Source: Lachnospiraceae bacterium (GTDB lineage: Bacteria; Bacillota; Clostridia; Lachnospirales; Lachnospiraceae). Taken from it: DNA of 64,000 nucleotides. The notes under the pieces were generated by a model. That model searched no databases, had not been told where the DNA came from, and saw nothing but the letters and a program-made list of their open reading frames with translations. Position 1 is the stretch's first letter. The number at the start of each line of letters is the position of its first letter. Below, piece after piece: positions 26,659-36,200 of the stretch. The stretch covers positions 62,001 to 126,000 of the forward strand of contig JALCRM010000004.1 in NCBI GenBank assembly GCA_022652545.1. The letters are read 5' to 3'. Made by a program: the position numbers and the translations under genes.

Positions 26659-28395
26659 TCAGTCTTTCGGAAGCATCGCCTTCACGGCGTCGGTCAGTTC
26701 CTGTACTTTTTTCGCGGAGTCATCCAGTCCTGTGCCGCGCACGCCCATGTAGAATTTGATCTTGGGCTCCGTGCCGGACGGTCTCGCGCAGACCCAGGCA
26801 TCGTTGTCCAGTGAGAAATAGAGCACATTGGACTTCGGCAGCCCGGTGGGCTTTTGTTCGCCCGTCGCCGTCTCTGTCACGATACCGGTCCTGTAGTCGC
26901 GGAATTCCTCCACTTTCCAGGCGCCGAAGTTCTTCGGCGGATCGTTCCGTATGCTGTTCATCAGATCTTTGATCTTCTCTGCGCCGGTGATGCCTTTCAT
27001 CGTGATGGAGTACTGCGTTTCCTTGTAATAACCGTATTCACGGTAGATGTTCTGCATCTGGTCCCAGACCGTCATGCCGTGTTTCTTGCACCATGCCGCC
27101 ACCTCGCACAGCATCATGACGGCCACGACGGCGTCCTTGTCACGTGCATGCGTACCCGCAAGGCACCCGTAGCTTTCCTCGAGACCGAAAACATAGTTGT
27201 AGGAGTGTTCCTGCTCAAAGAGTTTGATCTGCTCACCGATGTATTTGAAACCGGTCAGTACTTCCACATAGTGAAGGCCGTACTTTTCCGCGATCCTGCG
27301 GGCCAGGTTGGTCGTGACGATCGTGGTGACGAAAGCCGGTTTTTCGGGCATGGTGTGTTCCGCGGTCCTCTCGCGCAGGATATATTCCCCGATCAGCATA
27401 CCGGACATATTGCCCGTAAAGCCGATATATTCTCCCGTCTTCGTGTCTTTAGCGTAGATGCCGAGGCGGTCGGCGTCAGGATCGGTCGCCAGTACGATGT
27501 CCGCATCCTTTTCCTTTGCCAGCTTCAGTGCCAGCGTGAATGCCTCCGGATCTTCCGGGTTCGGGTACTTCAGCGTCGTGAAATTGCCGTCCGGCTCCGC
27601 CTGCTCAGGCACCACGAAGACCTGCCTGAAGCCCAGCTCGCGCAGGACGCGCGTCACGGGCACAAGTCCCGTGCCGTGGAAAGGCGTGTATACGATGCGG
27701 ATCTCATCCGCCATTTCCCTGATGACTTCCGGATGAATGATCTGCGTCTTGATGGCTTCCATGTAGAGGTCGTCGATCTTTGCGCCGAACTCCTCGTACA
27801 GTCCCGCAGCCTTGGCATCGGAAAGACTCATGGTCTTCACGCTGTCGTAGCTCGTCACCTTGTTCACGTCCGCGATAATGCCCGTATCGTGCGGCGGCGT
27901 GACCTGCGCGCCGTCCTCCCAGTACACCTTATATCCGTTGTAGGCGGGCGGGTTGTGGCTGGCCGTGATCTCCACGCCGGCCTGTGCATGCAGCGTGCGC
28001 AGCGCGAAGGAGAGCTCGGGCACCGGGCGCAGCGTGTCGGAAACAAAGGCCCTGATCCCGTTTGCCGCGAGGCACAGCGCCGTTTCGCGTGCGAATTCGG
28101 GCGACATGTTGCGTGAATCATAGGAGATCGCCACGCCGCGCGCAGGATCTCCGTTGGCGATGATATAGTTGGCCAGTCCCTGCGTGGCCTTGCGCACCGT
28201 GTACAGATTCATCCGGTTGGTACCGGCGCCGATAATGCCGCGCAGCCCGCCCGTTCCGAAATCCAGGTCCTTGTAGAAGCGGTCCGTGATCTCCGCCTCA
28301 TCGTTGCGTATCGCAAGGAGTTCCTTTTTTGTATCCTCGTCAAAATAAGGATCGTTCAGCCAGTACTCGAACTGTTCACTAACGCGTTTTTCCAT
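26659..28395 (-). CDS. Phosphoglucomutase/phosphomannomutase
   Basis: Alpha-D-phosphohexomutase of 578 residues, interconverting hexose 6- and 1-phosphate, which supplies glucose 1-phosphate to RfbA. The active-site phosphoserine loop is EITASHNPPAYNGYKVY, the metal loop is ATDPDADRLGI, the sugar-binding loop is GLEESYGCL (GEESG-like) and the phosphate-binding loop RPSGTEPKIKFY is near the end. The N-terminal FGTGGLRGIIGAGTNRMN is typical of the PgcA group. GGAGGTGG precedes the ATG. It sits between two GT2 genes in the polysaccharide operon, so it is probably dedicated to precursor supply. Confidence 0.95.
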   Translation of the reverse strand: MEKRVSEQFEYWLNDPYFDEDTKKELLAIRNDEAEITDRFYKDLDFGTGGLRGIIGAGTNRMNLYTVRKATQGLANYIIANGDPARGVAISYDSRNMSPEFARETALCLAANGIRAFVSDTLRPVPELSFALRTLHAQAGVEITASHNPPAYNGYKVYWEDGAQVTPPHDTGIIADVNKVTSYDSVKTMSLSDAKAAGLYEEFGAKIDDLYMEAIKTQIIHPEVIREMADEIRIVYTPFHGTGLVPVTRVLRELGFRQVFVVPEQAEPDGNFTTLKYPNPEDPEAFTLALKLAKEKDADIVLATDPDADRLGIYAKDTKTGEYIGFTGNMSGMLIGEYILRERTAEHTMPEKPAFVTTIVTTNLARRIAEKYGLHYVEVLTGFKYIGEQIKLFEQEHSYNYVFGLEESYGCLAGTHARDKDAVVAVMMLCEVAAWCKKHGMTVWDQMQNIYREYGYYKETQYSITMKGITGAEKIKDLMNSIRNDPPKNFGAWKVEEFRDYRTGIVTETATGEQKPTGLPKSNVLYFSLDNDAWVCARPSGTEPKIKFYMGVRGTGLDDSAKKVQELTDAVKAMLPKD

Positions 28396-28448
28396 TTTAT
28401 TCCACCTCCATTATGAAGCCCCGGGTCCCCCGGTCAGGGAACCGCAGG

Positions 28449-30458
28449 TCACCTGCTCTGTACCTTCAGTGACAGATCCGATCGGTCCAGCGTGAAGTTC
28501 GGGTTGTAATAAGGGTCGCCCTTTGCCAGTACTTCCTTCCATTTATCCCGGAAATGCGCGGCCTCCGCATCATAGCGGGCGGCGCGTTCCCCTTCGAGAT
28601 CCGATCCGCGCGAAGCGGATTCGTAGTGGTAAAGCTCCGCAAACGGAGTAAAAACATTGAGCAGGCCGAGTGCCCTGAAGCGCAGACACAGATCCACGTC
28701 GTTCAGGGAGACCGCAAAATCTTCGGCCAGCCCGCCGACCCGGTCCCAGAGCGTTCTTTTGACCATCAGACAGGCCCCTGTGACCGCCGACAGGTCCTGT
28801 GCGTAGCACAGGCGCCCCATATAGCCGAGGTTCTCACGGCGCTGCTTGTAGAAGGGGTGTCCCGCCGTGCGGTGTGCCCCGAGTCCCAGGATGATCCCCG
28901 CGTGCTGGATCGTCTTGTCCGGATAGTAAAGCTTGGCCCCGACTGCCGCTACATCCGGGCGCTGCGCATACATCAGCAGCTCCTCGATCCAGTCTATGGA
29001 GATCACTTCCGTATCGTTGTTGAGGAGCAGTACATACTCTCCGGAAGAGGCCGCGACGCCGGCGTTGTTGACCTTCGAATAGTTGAAAGTCTCTCCCTCA
29101 GGCGTATCGAAGGGAACGATGCGGATCCTGTCTTTGTAAGGCCCGGCCTGCAGCTCTGCGTAATATTTTCTGATCGCTTCTTCCGTGCTGCCGTTCTCCA
29201 CGATCACGATCTCGTAATTCTCATAGGTGGACTTGTCAAAAATGGAGGTCAGGCACCTCTTCAGATCGCTTTCGTGGTCGCGGTTTGCGATGACGATCGA
29301 TACGAGCGGGCTGCCCTCGATCTCGTAGGCGATCTTAAAGATCGTCTCGAAAGCCCTGGTGCTCGTGATCCTGAAGTTTTTGAAGCCGTGCCTGCGCAGA
29401 TGGTCCGCCACCGCGCCCTTCGCCGCATCGATCGCATAGGTTTTGGCACCGATGTTGCCGGCCGTGGAGCCCGCGTGGGACCGCCAGTAATACAGCAGCA
29501 TCGGCACGTGGACGATGTGTTTTGCCTTGTCCGTCAGGCGCAGGATCATGTCGTGGTCCTGGCTCCCGTCGTACTCGGAGCGGTAAAGCTGTTCGCCCTC
29601 CAGCAGCTTCCTGTCAAAACAGCTGAGATGGCAGATGTAATTGTTGGCGCGCAGCGTGTCGATCGCATAGTCCGGCTTGAAATGCATCGTGACAAAATGA
29701 TCGATATTGCCGTCCCTGAAGGTGGCTTCGTCACAGTACAGGTAATCGGCGTTCTCTTCGTTGATGGCCTTCAGATAGCGGTAGAGCACGGAGGGATGCA
29801 GATAGTCGTCGTGGTCAAAGGGCGCCAGATAATCGCCTGTGGCCATTCCCAGACAGGCGTTCGTGTTGGCCGAAATGCCGCCGTTTTTTTCGAGCCTGCG
29901 GTATTTGATCTTCCGCGCCGCCTCAGGATGTTTCTGCCTGTATGCCTCGACCTCTTCTCCCACTTCGGCGTGCTCTGCGTCAGACCCGTCGGCAAGGCAC
30001 AGTTCCCAGTTGCCGTACGTCTGTGCAGCGACGGAATCCAGCATGTCATTGAGGAAGACCTTCGGCGTGTTGTAGAGAGGGACCAGGATACTGAAAAGCA
30101 CCTGTTTCGGGTATGCAGCCGCTTCCGCAGTCTGCCTCGCCCGCTCGGCGGCATCGGGAAAGCTTGCCTTTCCGTAGCCCTTCTGCGCTTCCTTCTCGCG
30201 CTGTTTGTACCGGATCTTTTCGGCCACGCCCTGCAGGCTGCCCTGGTTGCGGAGGCGCTCCGTCTGCCGCTGGCACCAGTGATAGCAGTCCCTGGCAGGC
30301 TTCGTCGCCTTCCAGACCGGATTGGATTTTATCCGGTTCAGTTTGAATTCGAGTTCGTCCACACGGTCTTCGAGCTGCGCCACGCGCTCGGCCAGGTATG
30401 CGGCCCGTACGCGTTCCCGCTCGTATTCAGTTTTGAGATCGTTCCCGTTCTCTTCCAT
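28449..30458 (-). CDS. Large two-domain GT2 glycosyltransferase
   Basis: The 669 residues start with a short coiled coil (about 10-50, LAERVAQLEDRVDELEFKL), then carry two GT2 domains. Domain 1 (about 118-370): FSILVPLYNTPKVFLNDMLDSV, NGGISANTNACLGMATGDYLAPFDHDDYLHP. Domain 2 (about 390-650): SIVIANRDHESDLKRCL, VIVENGSTEEA, VLLLNNDTEVISIDW and LNDVDLCLRFRALG. Both have Asp-rich metal motifs, so both may be active and could add two different sugars. Related coiled-coil GT2 enzymes occur in O-antigen and rhamnan loci. It is a soluble, probably membrane-peripheral enzyme in the middle of the export operon. Confidence 0.88.
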   Translation of the reverse strand: MEENGNDLKTEYERERVRAAYLAERVAQLEDRVDELEFKLNRIKSNPVWKATKPARDCYHWCQRQTERLRNQGSLQGVAEKIRYKQREKEAQKGYGKASFPDAAERARQTAEAAAYPKQVLFSILVPLYNTPKVFLNDMLDSVAAQTYGNWELCLADGSDAEHAEVGEEVEAYRQKHPEAARKIKYRRLEKNGGISANTNACLGMATGDYLAPFDHDDYLHPSVLYRYLKAINEENADYLYCDEATFRDGNIDHFVTMHFKPDYAIDTLRANNYICHLSCFDRKLLEGEQLYRSEYDGSQDHDMILRLTDKAKHIVHVPMLLYYWRSHAGSTAGNIGAKTYAIDAAKGAVADHLRRHGFKNFRITSTRAFETIFKIAYEIEGSPLVSIVIANRDHESDLKRCLTSIFDKSTYENYEIVIVENGSTEEAIRKYYAELQAGPYKDRIRIVPFDTPEGETFNYSKVNNAGVAASSGEYVLLLNNDTEVISIDWIEELLMYAQRPDVAAVGAKLYYPDKTIQHAGIILGLGAHRTAGHPFYKQRRENLGYMGRLCYAQDLSAVTGACLMVKRTLWDRVGGLAEDFAVSLNDVDLCLRFRALGLLNVFTPFAELYHYESASRGSDLEGERAARYDAEAAHFRDKWKEVLAKGDPYYNPNFTLDRSDLSLKVQSR

Positions 30459-30484
30459 CCGTGTCCCTGCCCGGCGTTTCCTGC

Positions 30485-32566
30485 TCAGGCCCTGACCTTC
30501 AGATCCACGTCAGACCACTGCACGAGACGCTGTCTCGATGTCATATCGCTCGCCAGCATGCCCACCTGATACGTTCCGGGCGGCAGTACGCCTTCCGTAA
30601 AAACAGCGATAAAGCCGGTCAGCTGGTCGTGGATCTCCCCGGTGAGGTTGGCCGCGATGTCCTCGCGGTACATGGACTGCGCCGGCACGGTATAGATCCT
30701 GCCCGGCTCTCCGTGCGGACGCAGAAGCACCGTCCTTTTATAGACCGCGTTGTCTGCGTGGATCACGAAGCTGTACCCTTTCACATAATAGCCTTTCCTG
30801 TCACCTCTGGCAAACGGCCCGAGATACCACTCGTCGAGGCTGTTGGCGTATTCCACGCCGAGCCTCAGCACCGGGTCTTCCCATTTTTCGGGGAGCGGAT
30901 TCCTGCGCAGTTCCGGCTTTACAAGATTCTCCTGCAGTTCTTCGATCTGCGTATCCTCCACGTCGATGACAAACCGGCTCTCCGCCGGATTCTGCGTGAG
31001 GAACCTGTGGTAGAAGGGATCTTTCCCGTACAGGTCCGGATGGTTGCGCAGCAGCGTCTCCAGTTCCTTTGAAAGGCGCCGGGACTTGATGCTATCCTTG
31101 CGGTCGTCCCCGCGGCTCAGCGATTCGTGGTGGTAGAGGTACATGTTGTTCCGCACCACGTTGTAATAGCCCCGCTCATAGATCCTGTAGCAGAAGTCGA
31201 TGTCGTTGAAGGCCACCGCAAAGTCGGTCTCGTTGAAGCCGCCGATCTCGCGGAACAGACTGGTGCGCACCATCAGGCAGGCACCGGTCACCGCCATCAC
31301 ATTGCGTACTCCCTTGTTGAATCCGAAATACAGTTCTTCCGTGTTGGAAAGATACTGCAGCTTATGCACGGGTCCTACGCGCAGGTTGATGACGCCAGCA
31401 TGCTGGATCACATCGGAGTTGGGGTACAGCAGCTTCATGCCGACCGCACCGATATACGGCAGCTTGGCCTTCTCCGAAAGATAGGACAGCCAGCCTGGTT
31501 TGCGGATCTCGATGTCGTCGTTGAGGAACAGGAGCAGGTCGCCGTTTGCGGCGGCAGCACCGCGGTTGCACATCTTCGAGAAGTTGAACTCCTCTTTCTC
31601 ATAGATGTACTGCGTGGCGCCGAACTCTTCCATTTTTGCGAGCAGCCCGCGCACCTTCTCCCGGTTTTCCGGTGTAGAGCCGTTGTCCACGATGATGAGC
31701 TCATACGGCGCATTGTCGGTATACTGCATGATCGTATCCAGACAGACGCCAAGCACGCCGGGATCGTCCTTGCTCGGAATGATGATGCTGATCAGGCGGG
31801 TAGCCGCCGACTCCCTGGAGAATCTGCCGGTAAGGGAATTCTTGATATAGCGGCCGTCCCACATCTTGGGGCGCTCCGTGCGGTGGAAGAGGATCTCGCT
31901 GATGTGTCCGATCGGATACTTCCCGTTCACGCGTTTTGAAAAGCCGCCCTCTGCCTGTGCCATTTTCAGGCACATGTCATAGATCCACGCAGCCACCGGG
32001 CTGTCCGGATCGTCGTTTCTCGCTTCCTCTTCGTCCTCGCTGTCCGCTTCGATCGCTGCCTTCGCCTCGTAATCGGCTGCCGTGCGCCCGCCCGGATTGA
32101 TGAGCATCAGTTCCGAAGAACGGAAGGCAAAAATACCGCCGAAATAAAAGGTGGAAAGGAAAGTGTCCGGCGACCAGTCCGCTTTCAGCCAGGGATCCCT
32201 GAGTTCCCCGCGGTCGTCGATCCTGTCTTCATCCCCGTAAAGCAGTCCGATCCCGCTGTGCGCCGCAAAGAAGTCGCGGATCAGCATCTCCGCATAGTCG
32301 GTAAGGTTCCCGCAGTCGTCGCATGCGATGATGATGTCCGGCTTTTCGCCGCCCGTCAGCAGATAGTTTTTCAGATGCGAATAGCGCACCACTTCCGTGG
32401 TGAATTTCTGTCCCGGCGTGTGGTCGACTGCCTGCTGCTCCTTGAGGAACGTTCGCTTGTACGCCGTATACCAGGTGTGATACGACGGCTTTTTCTCGAT
32501 CACTTCTTTTTCGTATGCCGCATCCTGCCGTGCTTTCAGGATGCCCTTGATCTTTTCCTTCAGCAT
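30485..32566 (-). CDS. Large GT2 glycosyltransferase with accessory domains
   Basis: The 693 residues have a degenerate GT2-like first half (IIIACDDCGNLTDYAEMLIRDFF, GLLYGDEDRIDDRGE, LKADWSPDTFLSTFYFGG), interrupted by an acidic stretch (AIEADSEDEEEARNDD), then a well-kept GT2 domain (about 255-500): LISIIIPSKDDPGVLGVCLD, IIVDNGSTPENRE, LLFLNDDIEIRKPGW, AVTGACLMVRTSLFREIGGF and FNDIDFCYRIYERGY. The last 100 residues form an extra beta-rich domain not recognised. Start ATG 32566 lies one base past the preceding stop. It pairs with the 669-residue GT2 next to it and probably extends the same chain. Confidence 0.86.
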   Translation of the reverse strand: MLKEKIKGILKARQDAAYEKEVIEKKPSYHTWYTAYKRTFLKEQQAVDHTPGQKFTTEVVRYSHLKNYLLTGGEKPDIIIACDDCGNLTDYAEMLIRDFFAAHSGIGLLYGDEDRIDDRGELRDPWLKADWSPDTFLSTFYFGGIFAFRSSELMLINPGGRTAADYEAKAAIEADSEDEEEARNDDPDSPVAAWIYDMCLKMAQAEGGFSKRVNGKYPIGHISEILFHRTERPKMWDGRYIKNSLTGRFSRESAATRLISIIIPSKDDPGVLGVCLDTIMQYTDNAPYELIIVDNGSTPENREKVRGLLAKMEEFGATQYIYEKEEFNFSKMCNRGAAAANGDLLLFLNDDIEIRKPGWLSYLSEKAKLPYIGAVGMKLLYPNSDVIQHAGVINLRVGPVHKLQYLSNTEELYFGFNKGVRNVMAVTGACLMVRTSLFREIGGFNETDFAVAFNDIDFCYRIYERGYYNVVRNNMYLYHHESLSRGDDRKDSIKSRRLSKELETLLRNHPDLYGKDPFYHRFLTQNPAESRFVIDVEDTQIEELQENLVKPELRRNPLPEKWEDPVLRLGVEYANSLDEWYLGPFARGDRKGYYVKGYSFVIHADNAVYKRTVLLRPHGEPGRIYTVPAQSMYREDIAANLTGEIHDQLTGFIAVFTEGVLPPGTYQVGMLASDMTSRQRLVQWSDVDLKVRA

Positions 32567-32567
32567 G

Positions 32568-34739
32568 TCACTTTCTGTTCCTTTCCATTGCTTCTGCCAT
32601 CGTTACAGGCATGCCGCACATCTGTATTTCCATGCTCACGCAGTCTGTCCCGTCCTGTTTTCCCCGCGCCTGCTTCGCCGCGCGCCGGATCTGTTCAAGG
32701 TCAAAGATCATCTGCGGGTCTGACGTTGTAAACACGATGCTGCCGTCCGGCTGCATGCGCCCGTTGCATTTCATCTGCCTGCGGAACGCCGGCAGGGCAG
32801 TCCCGTTGAAAAGGAACTCCCCCGGCAGGACAAAACACGGACAGATCGCGGGATCCACGCGCAGGCTGCGGGCATCTTCCGGCACCTCCAGGGAAAAAGC
32901 GATCTTTCCCTCGTCGCCGTACTGTTCCTCGAGGAAGAAAGAAGTTTCCTCGCTGAATCCCGCCCCCGTATCATAATATACCTGCACACTGGACAGGGAA
33001 AGTTCAGGTTTTTCGGGCTGCGGGACGCCTCTCTCCTCTTCCTGGGCGAGAGCGCGTTCCAGCAGTACGGGATCCTCCCGTATGATCTCTTCCGGTACGG
33101 TCACATCCTTGCCCATCATGGCGCGCAGCGGACCCAGTGTGATCCGTCCGCCTGCCACCTTGTTCTGGAAACGCTCTTCGGCCTCTCCTGCCTTCTCCAG
33201 GTCGCTCTCCGTGATCCCGAAGCGCTTTTCAAGCTCCGCGCCTGCCATCACACGGCGCTTCTCCGAAGCGTCAAAATATACACGCAGGGCCCGGGCCAGG
33301 AGTTCTTCCGCCGGCATTGCGGTATCTTCCTCCCATTCGCAGTCGATGGCCGTCCACCGGTCGCCGTCCGCGAGGATATTGAAAAATGTCATGTCGGGAT
33401 CCGAAGCCGGATACTGCGCATTGGCCCCTGCCTTTCCGACATATTCCTTGATCAGGGCATAGAAGCCCTCCGCATCGCCCTCTGCCAGACGTTCATCCAG
33501 CAGCGATTCGAGCGAGGTGCCGGAGATATACGGTGACAGCACGGAGCCGTCTTCCTGCAGGATGCAGGGGCAGATCTGCAGCGCTCCCTGCGCCTGCCCG
33601 TACCTGGCGGCGAGATGCTCAGCGGCTTCCTGCATATGCGCGACGTGCGCCTTGGCCGCGGGATCGGCCGCTGTTTTGCGCACGGTCCTCGTTCCGTCCT
33701 CTGCCTCGAGGATCTCGGTCATGGTGCGGTAAGCAGGGGCCCGGTCGTTGGAAAATCTCGCATAGACGGCCGGCAGCGGTTTCCCCGTCATGACGCCGAA
33801 CGAGTTCGAAAAGAGCGGGAACAGCCCGTCCTGCACGATACCGTCATAGGCCTGCTTCTCGTCGAAGAGGAGCAGCCTGTCTCTGTCAAAATTCCTTATG
33901 TTGTCGCAGAGCTCCGCACCGGCCGGCAGTCTCCGGTCGGAAAAGACCGAGGAAGTAAACTTGTAATCCGGATACGGATAGTAGAAGGAAAGATCCCGGA
34001 CGCCGCAGCTGCGCAGCATCTCCTCGAGCACGGGGCGCGTGAAGGTCTGCGCACAGCTTTGTCTGTCCTCTGTGTGGTTCTCGTAATTCGTGATCCCGTC
34101 AAAATATTTCTGCGAATGGTCTTCCCTGCAGCCCGCAAAGTATTTGAGCCCCAGGCGGTTTTCGATGGCAATGAAGAGTCTGCCCTCGGCATTCCCGTCC
34201 GCCGCCTTCTTCAGGTGCGGCAGGATGCGCCGCAGCTCGAGCCGGAATGCATCCCTGTCGTTGATATAACTGCGCGCATATTCAAGGACGCCGATCAGGA
34301 AAATGTAGTCGTAATCCGTATCGAGGTCGGGTTCGATGTCCGCGAAATTGCCCACATGAATGGTGATGTTGTCCTGCGCCCGGTTCCTGCAGGCATTGAT
34401 CATGCTGCGCACGGAGGAAAGGTCCACGCAGGTGACGCTGCGTACGCGCCCGGCCAGCGCTGCGGTGACTGCACCCGGGCCGGAGCCGATCTCCAGCACC
34501 TTTTCCCTGCCCGTGAACGGGATCCAGGAAACGATGTTGCCGCGGAACGGCGACAGGTGGTAGAGCGTGGGCCAGTCCTTCCTGCGCGCAATGATTTCTG
34601 AAAAAGCTTCCGGCGGGTTGTTTTTCACCTCGTCAAGAAGCTCTTCCTCGACCTTTCCGTCACAGTAAAAGTCTTCGCCCGGATATTTCGAATAATCCAG
34701 TTTCACGCCGCCTTCCATGCGGACGCTGCCCTCTTCCAT
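32568..34739 (-). CDS. Methyltransferase-kinase fusion, WbdD-like (putative chain terminator)
   Basis: The 723 residues combine a class I SAM methyltransferase (about 60-260; motif I VLEIGSGPGAV at 81-91, then VTCVDLSS and YDYIFLIGVLEYA) with a kinase-like domain (about 320-480). The latter shows a possible ATP-binding lysine (RTVRKTA), an acidic helix (HMQEAAEH), a hinge (ICPCILQEDGSVLSPYISG), a catalytic-loop-like DPDMTFFNIL with Asp and Asn in the right order, and AIDCEWEE in place of the DFG aspartate. The last 150 residues are an unrecognised beta-rich domain (SVQVYYDTGAG). This order matches WbdD, the O-antigen methyltransferase/kinase that caps chains. It lies directly behind a Wzt-like ATPase with an extra C-terminal domain, the partner expected of such a system. 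ATG 34739 follows GAGAGG. Confidence 0.72.
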   Translation of the reverse strand: MEEGSVRMEGGVKLDYSKYPGEDFYCDGKVEEELLDEVKNNPPEAFSEIIARRKDWPTLYHLSPFRGNIVSWIPFTGREKVLEIGSGPGAVTAALAGRVRSVTCVDLSSVRSMINACRNRAQDNITIHVGNFADIEPDLDTDYDYIFLIGVLEYARSYINDRDAFRLELRRILPHLKKAADGNAEGRLFIAIENRLGLKYFAGCREDHSQKYFDGITNYENHTEDRQSCAQTFTRPVLEEMLRSCGVRDLSFYYPYPDYKFTSSVFSDRRLPAGAELCDNIRNFDRDRLLLFDEKQAYDGIVQDGLFPLFSNSFGVMTGKPLPAVYARFSNDRAPAYRTMTEILEAEDGTRTVRKTAADPAAKAHVAHMQEAAEHLAARYGQAQGALQICPCILQEDGSVLSPYISGTSLESLLDERLAEGDAEGFYALIKEYVGKAGANAQYPASDPDMTFFNILADGDRWTAIDCEWEEDTAMPAEELLARALRVYFDASEKRRVMAGAELEKRFGITESDLEKAGEAEERFQNKVAGGRITLGPLRAMMGKDVTVPEEIIREDPVLLERALAQEEERGVPQPEKPELSLSSVQVYYDTGAGFSEETSFFLEEQYGDEGKIAFSLEVPEDARSLRVDPAICPCFVLPGEFLFNGTALPAFRRQMKCNGRMQPDGSIVFTTSDPQMIFDLEQIRRAAKQARGKQDGTDCVSMEIQMCGMPVTMAEAMERNRK

Positions 34740-34748
34740 GCACACCTC

Positions 34749-36149
34749 TCACTCGACCTTTACGGACGAGTTCATGTCATAATAGCCTACCGTGTTCTTG
34801 TCGGATACGACTGTCAGGTTCATCACGTCGTACAGTCTGTGATAGACCGTGAATTCTTCCTTCTCGTACCCGGTGACGCCCAGAGAGATCAGGTACTCCC
34901 CGCCCTGCAGGTCGATCTTCTGCGTGAACGTGATCGTCTTTTCCTCACCGGCCTTTACCGGCTCAAGAAAGGCCTTCTCAAACATCGTATTCGTCCCGCA
35001 GATCTCCACGCCGTACACGTTGCGGATCGTAAACGCAAAGATGGGTGCCGCGATATCCTGCAGGATCTTCACCTTCAGCCAGACGGAGCAGGAAGAGCCC
35101 TTCATGACGGTCGTGGACGGGTTGCCCCGGTCATCGATCACGCCGTACTCCCTGATCACTGCTTTTCCGGAACCGTATTCCAGCGTTTCCGCGTTCCGGT
35201 CCGCCGTGCCTCGGTCTGCCGTGCCTGTTTCCGTGCCCTCCGGGCTCACCGACAGATGCTCGGCAGCCGCCTTCTGCTTCTCCAGCCTGTCCGCCGACTC
35301 GCCGCGGATCTTGGAGTCCGCTTCGTCCGCCTTCCGCGCCGCTGCAGCCATGATCTGATCGTCCGGGGACAGGCCGTCTGGGACCTTTCTGATCTCCCTG
35401 GTCTTCGGGTCGTACTGCCCGACCAGCACCTGCTTGTAGATGTCGATCATTTCCTTTGCGCTGCCCTCGCCCAGCTTCACGCCCTGGTTGAGAAGCACGA
35501 CGCGGTCGCAGTACTTGCTCACGTTGCTGAGATCGTGGCTGACGAACAGTACCGTTTTTCCTTCTTTTTTGAATTCCTCGAATTTGTGGTAGCACTTGGC
35601 CTGAAAAAACACGTCACCGACGGATAGTGCTTCGTCCACGATCAGGATCTCCGGTTCGATGTTGATGGCCACCGCGAAGGCCAGCCGCATGAACATTCCG
35701 CTGGAGTACATCTTGACAGGCTGGTTGATATATTCGCCGATGTCGGCAAAATCCAGGATGGCATCGAGTTTTTCGGTGATCTCCTGTTCGGAAAAGCCGA
35801 TCATCGTACCGTTGAGGTAGATGTTTTCTATCCCGTTGTATTCCATGTTGAAGCCGGCGCCCAGTTCGAGCAGCGCGGAGATCCGGCCGCGCACATCCAC
35901 GGTGCCGGAAGTCGGATTGAGGACGCCCGTGATGATCTTCAGGATCGTCGACTTGCCGGAGCCGTTCGTGCCGATGATACCCACTGTCTCCCCGCGGTAT
36001 ACCGTCATGCTCACATCGTTCAGCGCCATGTGCTCGCTGTAGTGGGACTTCAGGCCGAAAGCGTCCGCCACGCGGTCCCTGTTGCGCGCATAGAGCTTGT
36101 AACGCTTATTCAGATGACTGACCTGTACCGCGATCTCGTTCTTGTCCAT
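34749..36149 (-). CDS. Polysaccharide ABC exporter ATPase with C-terminal carbohydrate-binding-like domain (Wzt-like)
   Basis: ATP-binding subunit that drives glycan export through the adjacent permease. The 466 residues hold the nucleotide-binding domain (1-250) with Walker A GTNGSGKST at 60-68, signature YSSGM, Walker B ILIVDEALS and the H-loop SHD, then a charged linker (about 265-320) and a beta-rich C-terminal domain (about 325-466, SGKAVIREYGVIDDRGNPST onwards) like that of Wzt proteins that recognise capped O-antigen chain ends. The domain pattern, together with the WbdD-like gene eight bases downstream, suggests that export depends on chain capping. Confidence 0.9.
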   Translation of the reverse strand: MDKNEIAVQVSHLNKRYKLYARNRDRVADAFGLKSHYSEHMALNDVSMTVYRGETVGIIGTNGSGKSTILKIITGVLNPTSGTVDVRGRISALLELGAGFNMEYNGIENIYLNGTMIGFSEQEITEKLDAILDFADIGEYINQPVKMYSSGMFMRLAFAVAINIEPEILIVDEALSVGDVFFQAKCYHKFEEFKKEGKTVLFVSHDLSNVSKYCDRVVLLNQGVKLGEGSAKEMIDIYKQVLVGQYDPKTREIRKVPDGLSPDDQIMAAAARKADEADSKIRGESADRLEKQKAAAEHLSVSPEGTETGTADRGTADRNAETLEYGSGKAVIREYGVIDDRGNPSTTVMKGSSCSVWLKVKILQDIAAPIFAFTIRNVYGVEICGTNTMFEKAFLEPVKAGEEKTITFTQKIDLQGGEYLISLGVTGYEKEEFTVYHRLYDVMNLTVVSDKNTVGYYDMNSSVKVE

Positions 36150-36200
36150 TCCCGAATATCTTTCCTGTCCGCAGGCGCCGTACGCCCCTGCATCTGACCG

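Noticed and set aside
28554-30569. 671-residue plus-strand open frame
   Set aside because: Mirror image of the two-domain GT2 gene, which has clear family motifs on minus.
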